Source of the DNA: MED660 sp002691025
GTDB taxonomy: Bacteria > Myxococcota_A > UBA9160 > UBA4427
DNA: 16,811 nt
Assembly: GCA_002170485.2 (NCBI GenBank)
Contig: NHDZ02000005.1
Location: forward strand, 1-16,811
Reading direction: 5' to 3'
Below are positions 6,647 through 14,003 of this stretch, one piece after another. The notes beneath the pieces were generated by a model, which worked only from the letters and a program-made list of their open reading frames with translations, had not been told where the DNA came from and ran no database searches. The stretch's first letter is position 1; each line of letters opens with the position of its first letter. The translations under genes and the position numbers were made by a program.

Positions 6647-8769
6647 GACGAGCGGATCAGGAATTGTTCGCGTCTTCATTGCAGCGGGCGCGTATAGGCG
6701 AGGAAGCCGAAGCCAAAGCTTTGTGCCAGGACCTTCTGAGCCGAGAGTCGGAGAACCCTTCAGCTCGAGCTTTGTTGAGCTTGTTGGATGCAGATTTCAG
6801 CGACGACAATCTGATCGAGCAGGGCCGTTTGTGCCTCACCCTGGGCCGTCTCGATCAAGCGGCGCAGCTTCTTGCGGATGCAGCTCGAAAATGGCCCGAG
6901 CAAGCCCTGCCCATTGCTCTTCAGGGGACAGCTCAGCGCTTGCTCGGCCGAGCCTCAGACGCGCTCGACTGCTACGAGTCGGCTTTGACTCTGGATCCCG
7001 AGCAACCCCATGCGCTGGTGGGGCAGGCTGTATTGCTTTGGCAGAGAGGCAATAGCAGCACGGCGGTGGATCGCTTGCGGCGCATGGTGGAGCAGACACC
7101 AGACAACCTTGATGCGCAGATGACTCTCGGTGACCTGCTTTTTGATCGCGGAGACTACATCGAGGCCGTTCGTCATTTGGGTCGTCTTCTCGATCGACAT
7201 CCTCATCTATTGCCTTCACGTCAGGCTCTCGCTCGCTGCCTGGCTCGCAAGCCCATGGCTGTGTTGGCGTTGGAAGACGATCGACATGTTAGAGAGAGTT
7301 ACAGTTGCCCTGATATCGAGGTCGAGAACCTGGCTCAAGCTTCGGTGGTGATTCTTCTGCGAAGCCCAGAACTCCAGCCTTTGTGGAACCTGAAAACCGG
7401 CCCGGAAGCCTGCGAGGCGCTTCGTTCAGGTGAACTCGAGAAAGTGGTTTCCCATATTTTTCTACAGACGGCCATCGGTTCGGGCATTCTTTCTGATCTG
7501 ACCCTTGAGCGGGGCCTTACCTTTCTGCGTTGGGCGACACTCGAAAGCCTTGAGCAAGGAGGAGTGGCCGCTAATTCGTCGCTCAGTGCGACAGCCGAAG
7601 CGCTGGCTCAGTGTTGCTGGCTGAACGAGTTTTCTTTTTTTGTTTCCGGTGAAGAGAGCGAGATTCTTGAAAGACTTCGCGCCCGTGATGACAGAGAGGC
7701 TCTATTGGCTCAAGCCATGTATGGACCCTTGGCTCGCCCGGTAGAGGGCCTGGATTCCCTGGTTGCGTGGAGTCTCAGCGAACCCGCGGAGGAGCGCCTT
7801 CTTGCAGCCGAGATACCTCGACTGACGCCCATCTCGCACTCTGTTTCGGCCGCCGTCGGTCAGCAGTATGAGGAAAACCCGTATCCGCGCTGGCGGGGCC
7901 TGACTCGTTCGGCGCCGATGAAGCTTGGTCATGGTTTGCAATCGTTTTTTCCACACTGGACGGCGCCGTCGGCTCTTGATCATCCTCGGCTGCTGGTGGC
8001 AGGGTGCGGCACCGGTCGGGATCTCGTCACATTGGCCTCGACCTGGCAGACTTCGGGTGTGGTTGGGGTCGACCTCAGCCTGTCCAGTCTGGCCTATGCC
8101 CGCCGTATGTCACTTCGGTACGGAATGGACGACATCGAACTTTATCAGGCGGATCTCCTGGCCTTGGGGGATTGGGAAGAGCGCTTCGATGTCATCTCAT
8201 GCACGGGCGTGTTGCATCATATGGAAGACCCGTTGGCTGGCTGGCGTGTGCTGTCGGGGTTGCTGCGACCGGGCGGCATCATGAAGGTCGCGCTCTACAG
8301 CGAGCGTGCGCGCAACGCTTTCGTGGCCGCCCAAGACTGGGTTCGACAAGAGGGCATTCCACCGACCACTGAGGGGATTCGTGATGCCAGGCGGCAGTTG
8401 GCTGAGTTGCCCCAGGATCACCCCGCCTGGGGTGCGACGACAGTGTGTGACTTCTATTATAGTAGCGGTTGTCGAGACCTGATTTTTCACGTGCAAGAAC
8501 ATCGATTTAGCATCGCCAGGATAGCTGAAATTTTACCCCAACTGGATTTGAACTTTTTGGGGTTTGAAACCAACGGGGAGACTCGCCAGCGCTATGACGC
8601 ACTTTTTCCACACGATGGCTCCCGGGTTGACCTCCTGTGTTGGGAGAAATTCGAGGAGATCTATCCGGCCACTTTCTTGACGATGTACCAGTTCTGGTGC
8701 CAGAAGGAAGAGGTCGTTCCGCCAAAAAAAAATCCCGAAGCGTCTTCGAAAAGAACAGGTGCAGAATGA
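6634..8769 (+). CDS. TPR-repeat / class I SAM-dependent methyltransferase fusion
   Basis: A 711-residue protein. Residues about 8-205 form TPR-like helical hairpins, for example ALPIALQGTAQRLLGRASDA (91-110) and TPDNLDAQMTLGDLLFDRGD (155-174). Residues about 225-400 are a helical middle region I cannot name. QQYEENPYPRW (410-420) marks the entry to a Rossmann methyltransferase domain: motif I LLVAGCGTGRD (453-463), GVDLS (478-482), acidic YQAD (504-507), VISCTGVLHHMEDP (520-533) and LLRPGGIMKVALYS (543-556). A C-terminal FYYSSGCRDLIFHVQEHRFS segment (607-626) is typical of TPR-linked methyltransferases. The start overlaps the upstream stop by 13 nt; the stop overlaps the next start in ATGA. 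Set between maturases of an Asn-rich core, it is the best candidate for side-chain N-methylation of Asn, as PoyE does for polytheonamide. That is inferred from context; the TPR part may hold the long peptide. Confidence 0.8.
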   Translation: MAGLRRADQELFASSLQRARIGEEAEAKALCQDLLSRESENPSARALLSLLDADFSDDNLIEQGRLCLTLGRLDQAAQLLADAARKWPEQALPIALQGTAQRLLGRASDALDCYESALTLDPEQPHALVGQAVLLWQRGNSSTAVDRLRRMVEQTPDNLDAQMTLGDLLFDRGDYIEAVRHLGRLLDRHPHLLPSRQALARCLARKPMAVLALEDDRHVRESYSCPDIEVENLAQASVVILLRSPELQPLWNLKTGPEACEALRSGELEKVVSHIFLQTAIGSGILSDLTLERGLTFLRWATLESLEQGGVAANSSLSATAEALAQCCWLNEFSFFVSGEESEILERLRARDDREALLAQAMYGPLARPVEGLDSLVAWSLSEPAEERLLAAEIPRLTPISHSVSAAVGQQYEENPYPRWRGLTRSAPMKLGHGLQSFFPHWTAPSALDHPRLLVAGCGTGRDLVTLASTWQTSGVVGVDLSLSSLAYARRMSLRYGMDDIELYQADLLALGDWEERFDVISCTGVLHHMEDPLAGWRVLSGLLRPGGIMKVALYSERARNAFVAAQDWVRQEGIPPTTEGIRDARRQLAELPQDHPAWGATTVCDFYYSSGCRDLIFHVQEHRFSIARIAEILPQLDLNFLGFETNGETRQRYDALFPHDGSRVDLLCWEKFEEIYPATFLTMYQFWCQKEEVVPPKKNPEASSKRTGAE

Positions 8770-10208
8770 AGAATACTTTGATGTCAGAGGCCGACGAAAA
8801 CCAGGAGGATATCCGACCGATACTCTGGCAGAGAGAGAATGCCGATGCCGAGTACCGGAACGATATTGGTCAGACGAAGAGATTCCTGGAGCGGTTCGTG
8901 GCCGATGCTTCCTTTCGTGAGGCGCTGAGTGAGGATCCTGCAGAAGCCGTGCAACGCTGGGGTCTGCAGCGCGATCCCGAAGAGATTCGACAATTTTGGG
9001 AAGCCCCGGGTCAAAACCTCTGTGCTCCTGCAAAGACCCTGGCTGTTGCGCGGTATCGTGCCTACAACGAGGAGAAGCGGGCATTTATTGGTCGCCATCG
9101 GGGAATGGCGCGTCCGGAAGAGACTCGCTGGCAGGCGTGGCGCGATCGCCAGATCCTTCGCTGTGACAGCCACCTGGGTCCCAAAGCCCGGTTGTTGGTT
9201 CATGCTCCTTTCTGTATCGAACTCGGCAAAGGGTGTTCCTTGGGCTGCTGGTTCTGTGCTGTCTCTTCGGAGAAGCTGGGAGAGCAGTTGGCGTATACGT
9301 CGGATCAAGCCCGCTGGTGGCGGGAGTGTCTGGAGGTTTTGCAGGAAGTCACGGGTGAGGGAGCGCGCGGAGGTTATTGCTACTGGTCCAATGATCCGCT
9401 GGACAATCCAGACTATGAGCAGTTCATGGTTGATTTTCATGACGTCATCGGTTTTTTCCCCCAGACCACCACAGCTCAACCCGATCGCCATATCGACCGG
9501 GTGCGCGGCTTGCTGAAGTTGGCCGAGGAGAGGGGCGGTGTGATTGATCGTTTCTCTGTGTTGTCCCTTCCGCAGTGGAATCGCATCCATGAAGCCTTCG
9601 ATGCCTCGGAGCTTGCTTTTGTAGAGTGTGTTCCCCAGAACAAAGAAGCACTTGGAGCCGGAAAAGTCGTGGCCGGTCGAGCATTGGAACGCGAAAAGCG
9701 GAGAGTGGCCCAGGGGAGGGTAGAGTCGACGCCCGAGCACGAAACGTCCACCATTGCCTGCGTTTCGGGCTTCTATATCAACATGGTCGATCGTCGAGTG
9801 CAACTGATCACTCCATGCAATGCTTCTGATCGCTGGCCTTTGGGCCACTGGTTGCTCGATGAAGGAACTTTCACCGACGCGTCCAGTCTCCGTCGGCTCT
9901 TGAAGAGAATGATTGCGGATAACATGAAAGTCAGTCTCAGCTCGGACGATGTGGTGGCGTTTCGTCGCGACCTCACTTACGAAGCGGCCGAGCAGGGATT
10001 CAAGGTAACCAGCCCGTTTCGCCGCCACACGGTGAAGCTACCCGAAGGCCTTGGGGCACTCGGGGAAGCGATCCTGTCCGGGCGTCACTCCCTGGCTGAG
10101 TTGGCCATGGGGACTGAGCGACCAATGGAAGAGACCTTCTACCTTGTCCAGAACCTTCTTTATGATCGTGGTTTGTTGGATGAAGAGCCGGTGAGGAGTG
10201 AACCATGA
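8766..10208 (+). CDS. PoyD-like radical SAM peptide epimerase 2
   Basis: A 480-residue member of the radical SAM RiPP epimerase family. The motif KGCSLGCWFCAVSS has Cys 157, 161 and 164, with Ala where the first paralog has Gly. Other landmarks are WSNDPLDNPDYEQF (207-220), FPQTTTAQ (231-238), DRFSVLSL (261-268), VPQNKEA (289-295), IACVSGFYINM (Cys332) and LITPCNASDRWPLG (Cys351). The last 60 residues form a winged-helix-like tail (SLAELA to DRGLLDEEP). Residues 40-67 resemble the helical part of the precursor leader. ATG 8766 is chosen: it forms an ATGA overlap with the upstream stop, while ATG 8781 has no ribosome-binding site. Like the third epimerase, and unlike the first, it has the extended N-terminal YRNDIGQTKRF block. 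Confidence 0.88.
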   Translation: MKNTLMSEADENQEDIRPILWQRENADAEYRNDIGQTKRFLERFVADASFREALSEDPAEAVQRWGLQRDPEEIRQFWEAPGQNLCAPAKTLAVARYRAYNEEKRAFIGRHRGMARPEETRWQAWRDRQILRCDSHLGPKARLLVHAPFCIELGKGCSLGCWFCAVSSEKLGEQLAYTSDQARWWRECLEVLQEVTGEGARGGYCYWSNDPLDNPDYEQFMVDFHDVIGFFPQTTTAQPDRHIDRVRGLLKLAEERGGVIDRFSVLSLPQWNRIHEAFDASELAFVECVPQNKEALGAGKVVAGRALEREKRRVAQGRVESTPEHETSTIACVSGFYINMVDRRVQLITPCNASDRWPLGHWLLDEGTFTDASSLRRLLKRMIADNMKVSLSSDDVVAFRRDLTYEAAEQGFKVTSPFRRHTVKLPEGLGALGEAILSGRHSLAELAMGTERPMEETFYLVQNLLYDRGLLDEEPVRSEP

Positions 10209-11683
10209 CGCAACCCGCCCCCGAAGTGCGCCCCATTCTTTTCAATAAGGCAGACGCTGATTGGGAATATCGGACTGATGTCGGGAATACGAAGCGTTTC
10301 ATCGAGCGCTGGCATGCGGACGACAAGTTTCGCGCCTTGGCCCTGGAGGACTCGGGCGCAGCTGCAGCCAAATACGGATTGAAGAGTGACCCCGAAGAGA
10401 TTCGGGTTCTCTGGGATCCGGCTCTCAAGGATACGCTGGATTCTACGGAGTCCCAGCCTCTGTCTGTACGACGCTATTTGGCTTTTCAGAATGAGAAGTA
10501 TCGCTCGCGAACGCGATATCGCGAGAAAGGGACCCCTCTCGACTCTCGATTTGCGGCTTGGCGATCTCGTATGATGAATCGTTGCGTGAGTCACCTTGGA
10601 GGTCATAAGGCAGAGTACGTGGTCCATGCTCCTGTCTGTTTTGAACTCTCTAAAGGCTGCTCGGTGGGCTGTTGGTTCTGCTCGGTGGCGGCACCTCGTC
10701 TGTCGGATCAGTTTCTGTACACACCTGAAAATCAAAGTCTGTGGCGAGAGACCCTGGAGGTTTTCAAGGAGACCGTCGGTCCGCCCGCACAGATGGGATT
10801 CTGCTATTGGGCTTCAGATCCGTTGGACAATCCTGACTACGAGCAGTACTTGTGCGATTTCCATGAGGTTCTGGGAGAGTTTCCGCAGACGACGACCGCT
10901 CAGGCGCAAAAGCATGTCGATCGGGTGCGCGAATTGCTGAAGCTAGCAGAGTCAAAAGATGGGATGCTGGAGCGCTTCTCTGTCCTGACACTCAAACAGT
11001 GGAATCTGATTCACGATGCTTTCGATCCCGCCGAGTTGACGTATGTCGAGTGCATTCCGCAGAATAAAGAGGCCTTTCATCCGACGAAGTCCATTTCGGG
11101 ACGGGCTTTGCAGCGACATCGAAAACGAGTCGCCAAGAATCAGGAAGAGATGATTCCTGATGACCAGACTTTTACGACGGCCTGCGTTTCTGGTTTTCTG
11201 GTCAACATGGTGGAGCGCACGGTTCGTCTGATTACGCCCTGTCATGCAAACGACCGTTGGCCGCTGGGTTATTGGGTGGTGGATCAAGGGACCTTCAGTG
11301 ACGGAGCGAGTTTGCGGCGCCTGCTTGATCGTATCTTCGAGGAGAACATGCCACTGACAGTGCCTCGAGAAAAAGTGATGCGATTGACCCAAGATCTCAA
11401 GTTTACTCCGCTCGACGACGGCTTTGAGGTGAATACACGCTACTGGTCTCAAGTGGTACGGCGAGATGCGGCCACTCGGGAACTGGGTGTGCTCCTGAAC
11501 AAGGGCGAGCGATCGGCCGAAGAGTTGGCCCTGGAGTTGATGGATCGTCAGGGCGTGCCGTTGGAAGAAACCTTCTTGCAGCTCAATGGATTGCTGGAGC
11601 GTGGAATTATCGATGAGGAGCCTGCGGGCGCACAGAGCGCGCAGGGGGACTGGGTTCCTGTGCCGGAAGAGCCTCAATACTGA
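10205..11683 (+). CDS. PoyD-like radical SAM peptide epimerase 3
   Basis: A 492-residue close paralog of the preceding gene, in ATGA overlap with it and with a good Shine-Dalgarno (GAGGAG near 10193-10198). SKGCSVGCWFCSVAAP has Cys 152, 156 and 159, with Ser after the last Cys. WASDPLDNPDYEQY (202-215), FPQTTTAQ (226-233), ERFSVLTL (256-263), IPQNKEA (284-290), TTACVSGFLVNM (Cys327) and LITPCHANDRWPLGYW (Cys346) follow. The C-terminal winged-helix-like part is followed by an extra tail of about 18 residues rich in Gln, Pro and Glu that the other two lack. It should act on the same precursor, introducing D-residues; how work is divided among the three epimerases cannot be read from sequence. 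Confidence 0.88.
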   Translation: MTQPAPEVRPILFNKADADWEYRTDVGNTKRFIERWHADDKFRALALEDSGAAAAKYGLKSDPEEIRVLWDPALKDTLDSTESQPLSVRRYLAFQNEKYRSRTRYREKGTPLDSRFAAWRSRMMNRCVSHLGGHKAEYVVHAPVCFELSKGCSVGCWFCSVAAPRLSDQFLYTPENQSLWRETLEVFKETVGPPAQMGFCYWASDPLDNPDYEQYLCDFHEVLGEFPQTTTAQAQKHVDRVRELLKLAESKDGMLERFSVLTLKQWNLIHDAFDPAELTYVECIPQNKEAFHPTKSISGRALQRHRKRVAKNQEEMIPDDQTFTTACVSGFLVNMVERTVRLITPCHANDRWPLGYWVVDQGTFSDGASLRRLLDRIFEENMPLTVPREKVMRLTQDLKFTPLDDGFEVNTRYWSQVVRRDAATRELGVLLNKGERSAEELALELMDRQGVPLEETFLQLNGLLERGIIDEEPAGAQSAQGDWVPVPEEPQY

Positions 11684-11697
11684 TCACCATCGATGTC

Positions 11698-11755
11698 AAA
11701 GGAGGGTGAAGTGTCAAGGATATCTTCACGCCATGGACAAGCTTACTGCCACTGA
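11698..11755 (+). promoter_or_regulatory. Strong Shine-Dalgarno with mini-ORF overlapping start of the next gene
   Basis: AAAGGAGGG at 11698-11706 is the strongest Shine-Dalgarno sequence I noticed in the window, yet it lies 27 nt before the ATG at 11733. It is well placed (5 nt after GGAGG) for GTG 11711, which opens a 14-codon frame ending at TGA 11755, inside the next gene. The same mini-frame can also be entered from ATG 11693. It may couple translation of the third C-methyltransferase, or the true start may lie elsewhere. Confidence 0.4.
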
Positions 11756-13691
11756 AAATCCGATTGTCCTAGTCAGCATGCCTTTCGTCAGCCTGGCTAG
11801 ACCTTCTTTGGGGCTGGGGATCTTGAAGGCGGCACTGGCGAATCATGGCCTGGCCTCGCGCGTAGAGTATGCCCAGCTTCGTTGGGCACAGCATGTTGGA
11901 CTGGTTGCCTACGCCGCGGTGAATTCATACCCGCCTTATCATGTACTGGGAGAATGGGTCTTTTCGGGTTCTGTTTTTCCTGACTTCAAGCCCGATCACG
12001 ACGCTTTCCTGGACTCACTCAACCCGCTTGACGCGGGAAATGGCGACTTGATCAGCGACCGTCAGGAGCTGGCTGAACTCGCCTGGGGGTTGCGCCGTCA
12101 GGCGGGAGTTTTTATCGATGATCTGGCTTCGGAAATTGTCGAAAGTGGTGCCAAGGTGGTTGGCTGCACTTCGACTTTTGTCCAGACGCTGGCTTCTGTG
12201 GGGCTGCTGAAACGAATTCGAGAATTGAACCCTGAGATCGTGACGGTCATGGGGGGGGCAAACTGCGAAGGAGTCATGGGGCAGGCTCTGATCCGTCACT
12301 TCCCCTGGCTTGACTACGTTGTTTCTGGAGAAGGGGATGGTCTGGTGGCTCCTTTCTTTGAGGCTTTGCTTACGCAGGGGCGGACCTTGGGTGCAGTTCC
12401 GTACGGAGTGCTCTCGCAGGGAGCAACTCAGGTGTCGGGTGAGGTTCCTCGAGCCACCGTAAACAATCTCGATGAAGTGCCGATACCGGACTTTGATGAC
12501 TATTTTCAGACGCTCGATCGGCTGGGTCTGCGATCGGCAGTCGATCCTTCCCTGGTTTTGGAAACTTCGCGCGGATGCTGGTGGGGTCAAAAGCATCACT
12601 GCACTTTTTGTGGGCTTAACGGTCACGGGATGGGCTTTCGCTCGAAGAGCCCGGAACTTGCTCTCGAACAATTCCACACTTTGTCTGAGCGCTACGACTG
12701 CCGTCAGTTCATGATGGCTGACAACATTCTGGATACAAAATATTTCCAGGGAGTCCTGCCTCAGCTTGCCGAGTCACCTCGGCGTTACCAGATTTTCTAT
12801 GAGACCAAAGCCAACCTGAAGCGTGCCCAGTTGGAGAGCTGTGCGCGAGCTGGAGTGAAGTGGATTCAGCCGGGATTAGAGGCTCTAAGTGATCCGCTGC
12901 TTGACTTGATGGACAAAGGCACCACCGCGCTCACGAATCTCCAGACACTGAAGTGGTGTCGTGAGCTGGGTATTCACGTGACTTGGTTGGCTCTGTTTGC
13001 ATTTCCTGGTGATCGCGACGAGTGGTACGAAGACATGCTCGAGTGGGTGCCCCACCTCCTTCATCTCCAGCCGCCCCAAGCCGTGATCCGGGTGGGGTTC
13101 CACCGTTTCAGTCCGTACTTCGAGCAGGCCGAGAAGTATGGGGTCGATCCTGTGCCGGAATCAGGTTACGCGTACGCGTATCCTTTTGAGACCAAGGAAC
13201 TCGCTCAACTGGCTTACTTCTTCACGGATCCTCGTCAGTCTCCACGGGCGGACCGATTGGTGCGTTTGATCGGCGGCCCGTTGATGTCCTGGAAACGGCA
13301 GTTCTGGGAGCAAAGACCCATTCTATCCATGCGCGATGACGGTCATGAGGTCGAGATCCTTGATACCCGTAAAGGTGGGTTTCCCCGCCGTTCCCGTCAT
13401 AGCGGACTGGCTCGGGAGATCCTCTTGCGCTGTGACTCGATCGTGGGGCGAGAGTCCCTGATGCGTGAGCTCGGGGTCGAGCCAGCTGTTTTGGAGGTGG
13501 CTGTTCGTGAGCTTGAGGCCTTGGGACTGCTTCTGTCACACGGTGGTCACTTGCTGGGTCTACCGGTGATGGGTGATTTGCCTCCGATCTCCACGCGGGT
13601 TCCTTTGGGCACGGTGAATCAAGAAAAATGGCCCGACCCGCAACAATGCGCGGGAGGTCAGGTGTATATGGACGACGGTGAGTCCTTGTGA
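11733..13691 (+). CDS. B12-binding radical SAM RiPP C-methyltransferase 3
   Basis: A 652-residue member of the same family as the two tandem genes, but more distant. The motif GCWWGQKHHCTFCGLNGHG has Cys 282, 290 and 293 (CX7CX2C). FYETKANL, WIQPGLEA and FAFPGDRDEW mark the radical SAM core. In the cobalamin-binding half the QQHC stretch of the other copies is replaced by VQTLAS (150-155), while GGANCE (174-179) and VSGEGD (197-202) are kept. The C-terminus carries about 30 extra residues rich in Pro, Gln and Gly. ATG 11733 is the first Met near the conserved VLVSMPF start; an AAGGA lies 12 nt upstream, and a much stronger Shine-Dalgarno further up does not fit this start. In-frame GTG 11706 directly abuts that Shine-Dalgarno and is unlikely. 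A 49-nt gap separates it from the preceding gene, the only break between maturases. Confidence 0.88.
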   Translation: MDKLTATENPIVLVSMPFVSLARPSLGLGILKAALANHGLASRVEYAQLRWAQHVGLVAYAAVNSYPPYHVLGEWVFSGSVFPDFKPDHDAFLDSLNPLDAGNGDLISDRQELAELAWGLRRQAGVFIDDLASEIVESGAKVVGCTSTFVQTLASVGLLKRIRELNPEIVTVMGGANCEGVMGQALIRHFPWLDYVVSGEGDGLVAPFFEALLTQGRTLGAVPYGVLSQGATQVSGEVPRATVNNLDEVPIPDFDDYFQTLDRLGLRSAVDPSLVLETSRGCWWGQKHHCTFCGLNGHGMGFRSKSPELALEQFHTLSERYDCRQFMMADNILDTKYFQGVLPQLAESPRRYQIFYETKANLKRAQLESCARAGVKWIQPGLEALSDPLLDLMDKGTTALTNLQTLKWCRELGIHVTWLALFAFPGDRDEWYEDMLEWVPHLLHLQPPQAVIRVGFHRFSPYFEQAEKYGVDPVPESGYAYAYPFETKELAQLAYFFTDPRQSPRADRLVRLIGGPLMSWKRQFWEQRPILSMRDDGHEVEILDTRKGGFPRRSRHSGLAREILLRCDSIVGRESLMRELGVEPAVLEVAVRELEALGLLLSHGGHLLGLPVMGDLPPISTRVPLGTVNQEKWPDPQQCAGGQVYMDDGESL

Positions 13692-14003
13692 GTTCTGCGA
13701 GGTCGGGTGCTCGTTGGGCCTGCTCCAGGCGTTGAGCTAGCTTTGAAAGACGAAAGGCTTTTTTCTGTATGCGCAGGATCGATTGGACGAGACGTGGCGC
13801 TCACGACCTCAAGATGGCCTTGGTCTTCGGGATGGAGACTCCACATGATCTTCACTGTTTCAGTAAAATGAGTGGGCGGTCCCCGGAACCCGGTTGTCGG
13901 CGAGTGCTTGGCGATTGGATGGAACAACAAGGGTGTCGGGGCGGGGCTGTTTTTCAAAAGGCGTTCCCCACGGTTGGGGGCGATACGATCGGTCCTTCCG
14001 GAA
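13692..14003. other. Intergenic region between third C-methyltransferase and MetX-like gene
   Basis: These 312 bases hold no recognisable protein. Open frames on both strands that span the region are compositionally odd and match nothing I know. They do hold a perfect 5-bp hairpin (GCCTG-CTC-CAGGC, 13718-13730) and a weak terminator-like stem with a T-run (13739-13764). TAAAAT at 13864-13869, close to a -10 box, has no clear -35. I looked for the conserved cores of SAM-I, SAM-II and SAH riboswitches, because the gene downstream is MetX-like, and did not see them. Confidence 0.5.
13739..13764 (+). terminator. Possible Rho-independent terminator of the maturation operon
   Basis: AGCTTT (13739-13744) can pair with AAAGGCT (13753-13759) with one bulged G, and a run of six T (13759-13764) follows directly. 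It lies 48 bases after the stop of the last maturation gene. The stem is short and AT-rich, so termination may be partial. The perfect GCCTG/CAGGC hairpin just upstream may add to it. Confidence 0.35.

Noticed and set aside
8784..10028. Reverse-strand open frame of 414 codons inside the second epimerase
   Set aside because: It is long only because of base composition; it lies fully inside a gene with strong family motifs on the plus strand and shows no motif of its own.
13872..14003. ATG 13872 as start of the MetX-like gene
   Set aside because: The added 44 residues have no MetX character; the family normally begins close to the residues after ATG 14004.
13765..14003. SAM-responsive riboswitch upstream of the MetX-like gene
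   Set aside because: I could not find the conserved cores of SAM-I, SAM-II or SAH elements; a covariance-model search would be decisive.
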